A DNA stretch of 35,311 nt, from positions 1 through 35,311 of IMG/VR virus record IMGVR_UViG_3300036716_000397. The stretch is one strand, 5' to 3'. The stretch comes from a virus. This document shows positions 24,435 through 31,747 of the stretch, piece by piece. Position numbers and translations under genes: made by a program. The first letter of the stretch is position 1. The number at the start of each line of letters is the position of its first letter. The notes under the pieces were generated by a model. It did no database searches. It was given only the letters and a program-made list of their open reading frames with translations, and was not told the DNA's origin.

Positions 24435-25184
24435 TTAAAATAGTTTCCTATCTTTAGTATACGTTGTTTGACCGAATTTTCTTCCTAATGCCCTTGCGGC
24501 TTGTATACCACCAATTACTGTCGCCGCCTTAACTATTGGTTTATCCCATAACGACTTAACTGTATCTTTAGCCCTTTTGCTATCGTCAACGACATAGTTG
24601 CCACGTTTTTGTAATTTCAACAAGGCAGGCATAATTTCTGCCAATCTTGCTCTTCTACGCATCCATTGAACTAATCGTGTAACAACTAGTGCTTTTTGAT
24701 TTTGACTTAAATTATCCCAATCTCCGACTAGTCTACGAATAGATTTCAACATGCCATCTTGGACATTAAGATTTCTTTGATATCTCAATAGATATCTCTG
24801 TTCGAATGATGCATCACTTCTATTATTAGAATAATGAAGTAAAAATCTCAAAACATCTGCTTTCTGTAATGAGAGTCTGCCTCTTGCTATCTCATCTTTC
24901 TCACTGTCACCGATATCATTATCTTTGCCCATTAAACGATTAAGAGCCATATACATATCTGTGCCATTAGTTCTGAAGTAATCAAAGTTTCTATAAACCA
25001 TAGTACGAGATGCTATATCACCTGCCAGAGGGGCGAAATCATAATCTTTGTTAAATATATTCAATATAAGAAAGTGAACGAAAACCAACTCAGCGGCGTC
25101 ATCTATATTGACATCACTAGCCATCTTTTTCGTTCTGAATAATCTGCTTTCAGATAAAGTATTTACAAGTTTTAAGTCTTCCAT
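24435..25184 (-). CDS. Conserved phage hypothetical protein, 249 aa
   Basis: A 249-aa basic, mostly helical protein. I chose ATG 25184 (MEDLKLVNTLSE) because GGAAA lies just before it and because an upstream ATG at 25241 would overlap the DUF6356-like gene more. Visible blocks are DAAELVFVHFLILNIF (about 29-44), YFRTNGTDMYMALNRLMG (about 69-86) and basic VQWMRRRARLAE (about 173-184). I recall this general sequence from marine T4-like phages as an uncharacterised protein, possibly structural. The C-terminus ends with an Ala-rich then basic segment. Confidence 0.72.
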   Translation of the reverse strand: MEDLKLVNTLSESRLFRTKKMASDVNIDDAAELVFVHFLILNIFNKDYDFAPLAGDIASRTMVYRNFDYFRTNGTDMYMALNRLMGKDNDIGDSEKDEIARGRLSLQKADVLRFLLHYSNNRSDASFEQRYLLRYQRNLNVQDGMLKSIRRLVGDWDNLSQNQKALVVTRLVQWMRRRARLAEIMPALLKLQKRGNYVVDDSKRAKDTVKSLWDKPIVKAATVIGGIQAARALGRKFGQTTYTKDRKLF

Positions 25185-25381
25185 TTTCCGTTCTCTTTTG
25201 CTATCGCAACACAAGTATCGGTTGCTGTAGATTTTAACCATCTAGGAGCAAATGCATGTATTAATACGGCAATTGAACCTATAAACAAACGCATAGATAT
25301 ACCTATCGCATGCCTGAAATGTTGCCATCGAGTCATATTTACTTGTTCTAAATGTAATTTACACTCTTTGCTATACATCAT
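25172..25381 (-). CDS. Small membrane protein, DUF6356-like
   Basis: A 69-aa protein with a polar N-terminus, a WQHFRHAIGISMRLF segment (about 19-33) and a hydrophobic helix (FIGSIAVLIHAFAPRWL, about 33-49) ending in a short polar tail. The W..H..HA and LIHA.xP pattern resembles the DUF6356 family of small membrane-associated proteins seen in bacteria and phages. GGAAG precedes the ATG and a late promoter lies just upstream. It overlaps the next gene by 13 bases. Function unknown. Confidence 0.68.
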   Translation of the reverse strand: MMYSKECKLHLEQVNMTRWQHFRHAIGISMRLFIGSIAVLIHAFAPRWLKSTATDTCVAIAKENGKWKT

Positions 25382-25393
25382 TTCTTCCTTATT

Positions 25394-25402
25394 GTATTTA
25401 TC
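25394..25402 (-). promoter_or_regulatory. T4-type late promoter GATAAATAC
   Basis: Minus-strand GATAAATAC lies directly after the stop codon of the 45-aa gene. Predicted +1 near 25389 with GGAAG in the short leader of the gene at 25381. Confidence 0.75.
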
Positions 25403-25540
25403 TTATGTTCTTGCGCCGCTAGTAACACGTTTACTGTTTGGATGTCTTTTTACTACAAAAGTAGAGTGTGACATATCTTTCTTAATTGGTTTCTGCCCTC
25501 TTTTTCTTGGTTGGCAGTGTGGTATTGTTCTTTTGCCCAT
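25403..25540 (-). CDS. Possible small basic protein, 45 aa
   Basis: The 180-base gap between two larger genes holds an open frame of 45 codons (ATG 25540, TAA 25403-25405). The product begins MGKRTIPHCQPRKRGQ and is very basic throughout. There is no good Shine-Dalgarno sequence, which keeps confidence modest. In favour, the frame fills the gap, follows the upstream gene by 24 bases, and its stop abuts a late promoter just as other genes here do. It could be a small nucleic-acid-binding or virion protein. Confidence 0.45.
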   Translation of the reverse strand: MGKRTIPHCQPRKRGQKPIKKDMSHSTFVVKRHPNSKRVTSGART

Positions 25541-25564
25541 TGTCTTATTATTAGTAGTTGAAAA

Positions 25565-26773
25565 TTATCTCTCTTGCCTCATGTTTGCCGCTGTGAATCC
25601 TGCTCTATTTACCAGTTTCACATCTTTATCTATTACATAGCCTTCTCCACCTTTCTGGCCATTTGTACTGGCTTCGATATCTGCTGGTTGAGAATCTAAC
25701 GTTTTAATAATTTTGTTCTTTGTAGTCATAACACCATTAATGAATTGAAAGATTGCTTCGAAGCCATCACTATTTTGTCCTACCCACTGAACTACTCGTT
25801 CTTTCTTAGGTCCACTTAGTTTTGATGAGTCTACCCATTCACTGAAATTCTTTCCTAGTTTATCTAGGTTGCCTGCTTTCACACTATTATTAATATAAGT
25901 GTAAAGAATATTACCAAAGTCTGCCATTTTTAATTCGGCTGGGACTGCCAATAGTTTATCAATTGAATTAGCATTAGATTTTAAATAACTTTCTAATCTG
26001 TCTACTTCTGGTAAGTCAACACCTGGAGATTTAGTAACATAAACAGGTGGCATAATCCATGTTTTACCTGTTCTAAGTTGTCCCATATCTACATTGCTTT
26101 TGTTGCCTTCTAAGTCTAACACTACATGCACTACGATACCTACATCATAATTAATTATCTTTTGACCGATATCACTTTTAGCATCTACTGAGTATGTTGT
26201 TACGTTTGGCTTGAATATAAGTCTGCCGTCTTTTGCCTGTGGTGTTGAGAACCATAACAAGTCTCCGTGTAAATATCCTCTAAAATCTTCAGGTATTACA
26301 CTCTCTACTTTGTCCCATATGGTTTTCATATTTTGAACAAATTCTTTTTTGCCTGCTACTTTCTCTGGCGTTGGGTCTTTCATCTTACGATTATTAAACA
26401 TATCGCCTAGTTCATCAGCACTTGTTACTCTGCCGTTATAACCTTTAGCACTGAATCCACTCTTATCTGTAAGTACGAATTCGCCATTCTCATTACGACC
26501 AAAGATAACGGCTGGTGAGCCATCCCATTTGATACTAATTGATTTTGGAGAAGTTTCTACTTGATGTAATTTAGCGATTGCTTTTTGACCGCCAACTGAA
26601 CCATCCCAGATAATTAAGTCTTCTAAATGCTGAATTCTAGCACCTTCTTCATTAAGTGCTTTATCCAGAAGTTTCTTCATCTTCTGATGAAAACCAACTT
26701 GCTTATTACGAGGCTTTCTTGGACCTCTAAATCTTCTCTCTAAGCCTGCGCCTAATATATCCCTAACCTTCAT
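25565..26773 (-). CDS. KxDG nucleotidyltransferase-like protein (DUF6267-like)
   Basis: A 402-aa protein with a ligase-like motif KWDGSPA (Lys at about 82) near its N-terminal third. This is the KxDG signature of the covalent nucleotidyltransferase fold shared by DNA ligases, RNA ligases and capping enzymes. A second block GYLHGDLLW (about 167-175) could correspond to motif III. I recall uncharacterised phage proteins with KxDGSP of this kind (DUF6267). I chose ATG 26773 over 26800 because AGGAA lies before it and it does not overlap the upstream gene. A full set of ligase motifs is not obvious, so activity is uncertain. Confidence 0.72.
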   Translation of the reverse strand: MKVRDILGAGLERRFRGPRKPRNKQVGFHQKMKKLLDKALNEEGARIQHLEDLIIWDGSVGGQKAIAKLHQVETSPKSISIKWDGSPAVIFGRNENGEFVLTDKSGFSAKGYNGRVTSADELGDMFNNRKMKDPTPEKVAGKKEFVQNMKTIWDKVESVIPEDFRGYLHGDLLWFSTPQAKDGRLIFKPNVTTYSVDAKSDIGQKIINYDVGIVVHVVLDLEGNKSNVDMGQLRTGKTWIMPPVYVTKSPGVDLPEVDRLESYLKSNANSIDKLLAVPAELKMADFGNILYTYINNSVKAGNLDKLGKNFSEWVDSSKLSGPKKERVVQWVGQNSDGFEAIFQFINGVMTTKNKIIKTLDSQPADIEASTNGQKGGEGYVIDKDVKLVNRAGFTAANMRQER

Positions 26774-26774
26774 A

Positions 26775-27008
26775 TTATTCCTTGCCGTATGGGTTTTCAC
26801 CTGTCAAATAAGGTTTTGAAAACCATAACTTGAACCACTCTTTTGTTCCTGGTTCTACTTTATGTTTCTTTTGATACTTAGATTTCTCTGTACCAGTATA
26901 GGAAATATTCTCTTGTGCTGTATCTTCCATTTGGTATGGTTTATAGATACCCGCCAAGACTTTTAATTCTTCTAGTTGTTGATTAAGATTCATCTTTTCG
27001 TTTCGCAT
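26775..27008 (-). CDS. Small hypothetical protein, 77 aa
   Basis: A 77-aa protein, not recognised. A helical N-terminus (LNQQLEELKVLAGIY, about 8-22) precedes a polar middle and an aromatic C-terminal stretch (EWFKLWFSKPYLTG, about 57-70). GAGGAA lies at a fair distance before ATG 27008. It overlaps the upstream gene by 26 bases and ends one base before the KxDG gene, so it is part of a three-gene late operon. Confidence 0.65.
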   Translation of the reverse strand: MRNEKMNLNQQLEELKVLAGIYKPYQMEDTAQENISYTGTEKSKYQKKHKVEPGTKEWFKLWFSKPYLTGENPYGKE

Positions 27009-27243
27009 GAGTTATTCCTCTTTTGAATTTTCTCATGTCACCCGTACGAATGCTGTTAACAAGACGCTTGGTTAAGTCCACAGCAACAGCATCATCGAAC
27101 TCACGGTGAATGAATTCAATCAGATTTATTGCACCCGAAATGATATGTTCGCCTTTTTGTTCGACAAATCTTTCTGGCTCATTTTTAGAAATCGCCATCG
27201 AGTTTAATTCTTCAAATAGACTTCTACGTGGTTTCTTAGTCAT
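26983..27243 (-). CDS. Conserved phage hypothetical protein, 86 aa
   Basis: An 86-aa helical protein with SLFEELNSMAI near the N-terminus and RLVNSIRTGDMRKFKRGI toward the end, a pattern I recall from small conserved proteins of T4-like marine phages. No function is known to me. AGGAG precedes the ATG, and a late promoter that overlaps the helicase stop codon lies about 20 bases upstream. Confidence 0.74.
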   Translation of the reverse strand: MTKKPRRSLFEELNSMAISKNEPERFVEQKGEHIISGAINLIEFIHREFDDAVAVDLTKRLVNSIRTGDMRKFKRGITHAKRKDES

Positions 27244-27261
27244 AAAATAATTCTCCTAACA

Positions 27262-27270
27262 GTATTTATC
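27262..27270 (-). promoter_or_regulatory. T4-type late promoter GATAAATAC
   Basis: Minus-strand GATAAATAC overlaps the TGA stop of the helicase gene (27269-27271). Predicted +1 near 27257 with AGGAG before the ATG at 27243. It separates late small genes from the early replication genes. Confidence 0.76.
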
Positions 27271-28681
27271 AATTATCATCAAATGGAGTAGCCTTTTTAG
27301 ACTTAACCATTGCACGAAGGCTAATTGCAGATTCTGATTTCTCTGGTGGGATAGCAGAATCACTATCAGAACTAGATACAGTTGTCTTTCTCTTTAATAT
27401 ATCTGTTACCTTAGACGCATCTTGTGTTCCTACTGCTAAATCATCATCTTCTAAGTCTGAATCACTAATTCTAAGACTATCTCTGTCAAATACTAGATTT
27501 ATTTTAGAACCAACACCACTTGAACTTCTTGTTTTTAGTAGTTGGAGTTGATACTGACCACGTTCTCTCATTGCGTTACTTGTAAAGATGCCGATAACAT
27601 TATCAGCAGTTTGAATTTTAGAGATACCGCCAGCGATATGAGAGTGGTCAAACTCAATTTCTTCTACTGCTGAACGATTTAACTGTGAGGCGGTCACTAC
27701 AACTGTTTGAGATTCCATCGCAAAGTTACGAATTTCTTCTGTGACATACTTGTCTTTGATGAACAAGTCACCTGGATTAACTTTCTTCGTTGCAGGCATC
27801 AATAGGTCTAAGTAATCAATACAAATACAATCAACTGTTTTACCTGTAACGATTTGAAGTTCTTTTAGATAAGCACGGACATCATTGATTGTCGAACCTG
27901 AAGACATATACTTAATTCTAAGCATACCAGATTTCTTACCGATAGTCTTAACTTTCAACTCAACATCATCTAGTTCTTTAAAGATACGTCTAGTACTCTT
28001 ATCTGTTGCCATCGCATCGATACGCATTGCTGATAATTCTTCTGACAATTCTAAAGTAAGATAGACAACATTCATACCGGCTTCTGCCCAGTTCAATGAC
28101 ATATTCTGCATAAACAAAGATTTACCAGAACCAGAACCACCAGCAAAGATAGTTACTTCGCCTCGATTAATACCACCGTAAAGTTTATCATCTAAGTCTT
28201 TCCAACCGGTAGTGATTTGTCCGTTATTGTCTTTGAGCATCTCAAGTCTTTTTCTCGGGTCATCAAAATAATCAGTACCCAAAGACCTCGCTAAACCAAT
28301 CTGAACTGCTTCTTTGATAGTTGTTTCTACTTCACCATATTTGCCTTCTTCAAGCAAGTCAGCACTATTAACGATTGCTCGTTCAATTGCTTTGTGTCTA
28401 CAGAATGTTTCAAACTCATCTACAAACCAGTCACTATGCTTTGCTATGTCTTCTAGCAATTCAATGTCTTGGCCAGTTTCTGCTTTAATCTGTTCAACAG
28501 TTGGCATAGTTGAATATTCTTCACTATAGTTGATTAGATAACCAACAATATCACGGGTTGGTCTATCAAAATGTCTATTATCAATAATACCCATTACTCT
28601 AGTAAACAACTGAGGGTCCGTCAACATAAATTGAACAAACAATTTCTGTAAGTCGGGTGAGTAGTTTTTGACTTCTGACAT
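27269..28681 (-). CDS. gp41: Replicative DNA helicase, DnaB-like (T4 gp41)
   Basis: A 470-aa helicase; T4 gp41 is 475 aa. The N-terminal domain (about 1-150) is helical and the RecA-like C-terminal domain carries Walker A GGSGSGKS (181-188), Walker B DYLDLL (289-294) and a VVTASQLNRSA stretch that fits the sensor motif. A polar Ser/Asp-rich tail ends the protein. It unwinds the fork ahead of the phage polymerase as a hexameric ring, together with the primase gp61. A perfect consensus sigma70 promoter lies in front of it and AGGAAA precedes the ATG, so early expression by host polymerase is likely. Confidence 0.95.
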   Translation of the reverse strand: MSEVKNYSPDLQKLFVQFMLTDPQLFTRVMGIIDNRHFDRPTRDIVGYLINYSEEYSTMPTVEQIKAETGQDIELLEDIAKHSDWFVDEFETFCRHKAIERAIVNSADLLEEGKYGEVETTIKEAVQIGLARSLGTDYFDDPRKRLEMLKDNNGQITTGWKDLDDKLYGGINRGEVTIFAGGSGSGKSLFMQNMSLNWAEAGMNVVYLTLELSEELSAMRIDAMATDKSTRRIFKELDDVELKVKTIGKKSGMLRIKYMSSGSTINDVRAYLKELQIVTGKTVDCICIDYLDLLMPATKKVNPGDLFIKDKYVTEEIRNFAMESQTVVVTASQLNRSAVEEIEFDHSHIAGGISKIQTADNVIGIFTSNAMRERGQYQLQLLKTRSSSGVGSKINLVFDRDSLRISDSDLEDDDLAVGTQDASKVTDILKRKTTVSSSDSDSAIPPEKSESAISLRAMVKSKKATPFDDN

Positions 28682-28705
28682 TTAATTTCCTGGAAAGTTT
28701 ATATT

Positions 28706-28734
28706 ATTATACAAGTTTTTAGACACTTTGTCAA
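28706..28734 (-). promoter_or_regulatory. Consensus sigma70 promoter TTGACA-N17-TATAAT
   Basis: On the minus strand TTGACA (28729-28734), exactly 17 bases and TATAAT (28706-28711) match the consensus at all 12 positions, in the gap between the ClpP-like gene and the helicase. It is an early promoter for the helicase. Confidence 0.88.
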
Positions 28735-28737
28735 CAT

Positions 28738-29385
28738 CTAATATGTTTCAATTAGTTTATCAGCAATTCCGTGTTTGATTGCTTCTTCTGGAGTTAACCA
28801 ATGGTCAGTCTTTGGGGCTAACATATGTTTACGAATATAATTCTCTTTCTTTCCAGTACATTTCATATAATGTTCAAGTAATTTTTGATTTGTCCATTCC
28901 ATATGAGATTGAGCATCTAACATATCATGGTATTGTCCTCTAGTTCCGCCACTAAATTCGTGTGACATCACTGCTGTATTTTGTGTTAGATACCTATGTC
29001 CCTTAGTACCAGCCATCATAAGCATAACACCACAAGATGCAATAGAACCCATACCGTAAGTATAAACCGCAATGCGTGATTGTTTAATAACATCAATAAG
29101 ATGCATACAACTATCTACATATCCACCAGGCGAATTGATGTATAAGTGAATAATTTCTGGTGCATCTTTTTCTGGCATCAAGTTATATTCCATAATCATT
29201 TTAACTAATGGCATACAATTTTCCTGATTGAATTCTTTATCCATATGCAGTACACCGTTCTCTCTCAAAAATTCGCCAGGCTGTTTAGGTGGAGTTGGTG
29301 GTGCGGGCATTGGTGGCATTGGTGGTGGAGATGGTGCTTCCTTTGGTTCCGGTATTACGTTAATTCTAATTTCTTCGTTTTTCAT
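28738..29385 (-). CDS. ClpP-like serine protease
   Basis: A 215-aa ClpP/S14-type protease. The usual motifs are visible: YINSPGGYV (82-90), GSIASCGV with the catalytic Ser117, a His in MSHE (His142), and an Asp in KTDHWLTPEEA (Asp194). An additional Pro-rich N-terminal segment (about 11-36) is not part of the usual fold and could bind a partner. No ClpX or ClpA ATPase gene is nearby, so it may work with the host ATPase, form mixed rings, or act in head maturation. It lies between the primase and helicase genes; AGGAG precedes the ATG. Confidence 0.92.
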   Translation of the reverse strand: MKNEEIRINVIPEPKEAPSPPPMPPMPAPPTPPKQPGEFLRENGVLHMDKEFNQENCMPLVKMIMEYNLMPEKDAPEIIHLYINSPGGYVDSCMHLIDVIKQSRIAVYTYGMGSIASCGVMLMMAGTKGHRYLTQNTAVMSHEFSGGTRGQYHDMLDAQSHMEWTNQKLLEHYMKCTGKKENYIRKHMLAPKTDHWLTPEEAIKHGIADKLIETY

Positions 29386-29436
29386 TATAATATTGCTCCT
29401 ACGCTTTTTTGTGCGGTCGTTTGGTCCACCCGCTAA

Positions 29437-30435
29437 TTACATTAATCTTGTTTTTACACTTATCTTTGTACTATTACTTATGCGTCCATCAATAATCGAT
29501 TTCAGAGTATATAATTTTCCATATTCTTTTACTGAATCTGCCGCATCTTTAATATGTTCTTGCCAAGTTGGAAATGAAACACTCCAACCATTTTCTTGTG
29601 CCTGATGGACTAACTTCTTACCGGCGGTATCTCTATCAGGACATACGATAACTTCGCCTTTAAACTGATTAATATAATCAATTTGATTTTGTGATGCTTC
29701 GTTACTCATTATCGCAACACAGTCTAAGACTGCCGCATCAATTGTTCCTTCAACTACAATCAAAAATTCTTTATCTTCTTTAATCCTATCAGAACCATAT
29801 AAAAAATTCTTTGGTTGCTTTGTCATATATTTCGATTCAGATTTCTCTGTATAATCTCTTCCTGTATAACCAACAATTCTATCACCTTGTGTGAATGGAA
29901 ATATAATGCGATTCTTAAATCCAAATGCACTACTCCAATATGTATCTACAAAGTCATATACACCACGGTCAAGTAAATATTTCGCGGCCATTATTGCTCC
30001 CTCAGGTGGGACATCTCTATTTAGTATATCGTCAAGTGATTCTGAGTTTTCAGGCAATTTCATACCAGGAAATGATGGGATTCTAGTAGTTTGTGTTTTT
30101 GATGTGAACACCCATGGTCCTTCTGATAATTCTTTTTCTCTGATACTTTCAATCTGTAGTCTCTTTATCTCACTTTCAGGAACACCAAGTAATCTCATAA
30201 ACTTAACAAAATTCTTGTTTATGACTTGACCTTTTCTATGAGATGCTGTAATACCACAATTAAAACAATGATATGATACTAAATCACCCTCATTCTTTAA
30301 TCCACCTCTCATTCTCGTATCGGCACGAGATTCTCCTTGGTCGATACAGCACGGACAATTAAAACTCAGCCAACCGCCTGAACTTTGTCTTGTCTTACCG
30401 GGAATGAATTGATAAACAGTTTGTTGTAGTTCCAT
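29437..30435 (-). CDS. gp61: DNA primase (T4 gp61-like)
   Basis: A 332-aa primase; T4 gp61 is 342 aa. An N-terminal zinc-binding site is formed by Cys27, Cys30, Cys57 and Cys60 (CPCC and CFNC). The TOPRIM core is visible with FLIVVEGTIDAA (around 205-216) and VIVCPDRDTAG (around 253-263), which hold the acidic catalytic residues. It makes RNA primers for lagging strands with the gp41 helicase. A sigma70-type promoter directly precedes the gene, its -10 box only six bases before the start codon, so the leader would be very short. Confidence 0.93.
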   Translation of the reverse strand: MELQQTVYQFIPGKTRQSSGGWLSFNCPCCIDQGESRADTRMRGGLKNEGDLVSYHCFNCGITASHRKGQVINKNFVKFMRLLGVPESEIKRLQIESIREKELSEGPWVFTSKTQTTRIPSFPGMKLPENSESLDDILNRDVPPEGAIMAAKYLLDRGVYDFVDTYWSSAFGFKNRIIFPFTQGDRIVGYTGRDYTEKSESKYMTKQPKNFLYGSDRIKEDKEFLIVVEGTIDAAVLDCVAIMSNEASQNQIDYINQFKGEVIVCPDRDTAGKKLVHQAQENGWSVSFPTWQEHIKDAADSVKEYGKLYTLKSIIDGRISNSTKISVKTRLM

Positions 30436-30441
30436 CTAGTT

Positions 30442-30470
30442 ATAATACATTAATGGAGACCAAAAGTCAA
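30442..30470 (-). promoter_or_regulatory. Sigma70-type promoter TTGACT-N17-TATTAT
   Basis: On the minus strand TTGACT (30465-30470), 17 bases and TATTAT (30442-30447) lie in front of the primase. The -35 box is part of the hairpin at 30462-30484, so a terminator-like stem and the promoter are merged. Confidence 0.66.
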
Positions 30471-30484
30471 GTGGTAAACTTGAC
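30462..30484 (-). terminator. Probable weak terminator after the baseplate-like gene
   Basis: On the minus strand a 7-bp stem GTCAAGT/ACTTGAC with a 5-base loop is followed by TTTT. It lies about 16 bases after the stop at 30500. The short U-run makes it weaker than the other three terminators. Confidence 0.5.
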
Positions 30485-30499
30485 CTATGTCAAATTATA

Positions 30500-31303
30500 T
30501 TAGTTTCTTACTAATATCTTATCTATGGTTCCAGTTGCAGTATTTGGGTATGTAACTCTAAGCCAGTTAACATTTGCTTGGATAACATATCCTTGAACAC
30601 CTGTTTCATTATTAATTGTAATATTTGGGTCATACATAAGTCTAGGAGTCAAATCAAACCAATCGTTATCTGATGAACTTGCTTGTTCACTCAAATCACC
30701 TTCTATTTTTATAACTCCTGTAAAGCCTGTATAGTAAACAGCAAATGTATGTATTGACTTCGACTTGATAGTGTCGCCTGCTCCGTCAAACACCGTTGAT
30801 ATCATTCTTGTACCATCATCAAAAAAAGTGCTTGATGATTGTGAATCAGAAAATGTAGGATAAACGTCATCTAATACTTCAAGTACGCCGTGGGCATTGT
30901 CATTTGTATCTGTATATACAATCTGCTCTACGCCATTTTCAACTGTATACATCGCAAATTGATAGAATCCCTCTGGGAGTAGGATTGTATCTGATGTTGG
31001 AATTGAAACTGTTGCCATACCTTTTGTTGCGTTTGTGATTGTAAGATATCTAAAGAGAACATTCTCTCTGGAGTTTCGGTCATACATTTTCCATATAACT
31101 GTTTTTCCAGTAAGGTCTACAGACTTTCTGTCTGTGTCTCTAAATTTAAATCTAAGAGTATTATCAATACCCTTGTGTAGTTTGTGTGTAGTATCATACA
31201 TAGGCATATTCCCCAGGAATTGAGTCATAGTTGAATTGTTATCACCATCTTGTATAACAACTTCTATGTCTCGTGTATATTGGTATAAGTTAAAGTTCAT
31301 CAT
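30500..31303 (-). CDS. Putative baseplate or fibre-associated protein (BppU-like N-terminus)
   Basis: A 267-aa, beta-rich protein. Its N-terminal part (NTLRFKFRDTD followed by VDLTGKTVIWKMYD) resembles the BppU-type domain of baseplate upper proteins, which link fibres to the baseplate. The rest has Tyr- and Thr-rich beta segments with no catalytic motif. A longer frame to 31378 exists, but the late promoter at 31308-31316 lies inside it, so the start is at 31303 (or the next codon). T4 spacing puts +1 exactly on the A of ATG 31303, with no Shine-Dalgarno sequence, so the mRNA is predicted to be leaderless. Confidence 0.74.
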   Translation of the reverse strand: MMNFNLYQYTRDIEVVIQDGDNNSTMTQFLGNMPMYDTTHKLHKGIDNTLRFKFRDTDRKSVDLTGKTVIWKMYDRNSRENVLFRYLTITNATKGMATVSIPTSDTILLPEGFYQFAMYTVENGVEQIVYTDTNDNAHGVLEVLDDVYPTFSDSQSSSTFFDDGTRMISTVFDGAGDTIKSKSIHTFAVYYTGFTGVIKIEGDLSEQASSSDNDWFDLTPRLMYDPNITINNETGVQGYVIQANVNWLRVTYPNTATGTIDKILVRN

Positions 31304-31307
31304 GTAT

Positions 31308-31316
31308 GTATTTATC
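31308..31316 (-). promoter_or_regulatory. T4-type late promoter GATAAATAC, leaderless geometry
   Basis: Minus-strand GATAAATAC has five bases between its octamer and the ATG at 31303, so +1 falls on the A of the start codon. It is back-to-back with a plus-strand late promoter 25 bases away. Confidence 0.74.
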
Positions 31317-31340
31317 TTCCAGAAGATGATTTTCAGAAAG

Positions 31341-31348
31341 CATAAATA
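31341..31348 (+). promoter_or_regulatory. Plus-strand T4-type late promoter CATAAATA
   Basis: Plus-strand CATAAATA lies six bases before the ATG of the only plus-strand gene (31355). T4 spacing puts +1 at or one base before the A of the start codon. Confidence 0.66.
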
Positions 31349-31354
31349 TATTTT

Positions 31355-31747
31355 ATGATAGACGAAGACAAAATACAATGGCTACAGGATAACTATCCAT
31401 TCTTCTCTTGCGTTAAATACGGCAATAAAAAAGAATATACAGAATATCTTGGAATCATTATCAACAGTGATACGACAATAACATCAATGTATAACTTTGA
31501 AATGCTTGATACTGCGGAAGCAAGAAAGCATTTTATAGAACTTGGCGAACAATGGTGGTGGGAATCGAATAGACTAATTCCTATAAACTTATTTCTGCGT
31601 TCTCAAATTGAACCATTTAATGGTTGTATTCTAAATATGAATACTAAAGATACTGAAGTATTATGGGGTCCAGAAACGAGTTTAACGAATATTATTCAAA
31701 AGAGAATTAAGAGGCGCTCTGTTCAACTTGTTCGCAAAATAGATTAA
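31355..31747 (+). CDS. Conserved phage hypothetical protein, only plus-strand gene
   Basis: A 130-aa protein starting MIDEDKIQWLQDNYPFF. It has a central EQWWWESNRLIPINLFL block (about 65-81) and a basic C-terminus (IIQKRIKRRSVQLVRK, about 111-126). I recall a similar conserved protein from T4-like marine phages, without a function. It is transcribed against the rest of the window from its own late promoter. Its 3' end overlaps the last 41 bases of the convergent 199-aa gene. There is no Shine-Dalgarno sequence, in line with the leaderless geometry. Confidence 0.8.
   Translation: MIDEDKIQWLQDNYPFFSCVKYGNKKEYTEYLGIIINSDTTITSMYNFEMLDTAEARKHFIELGEQWWWESNRLIPINLFLRSQIEPFNGCILNMNTKDTEVLWGPETSLTNIIQKRIKRRSVQLVRKID

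Noticed and set aside
24422-24438. Perfect 8-bp inverted repeat at the end of the 249-aa gene as a terminator
   Set aside because: It is AT-only apart from one pair and has no U-run after it on the minus strand; it also covers the stop codon.
30500-31378. Longer N-terminus of the baseplate-like protein
   Set aside because: The extra 25 residues are hydrophobic and aromatic translation of promoter DNA; the late promoter lies within them.
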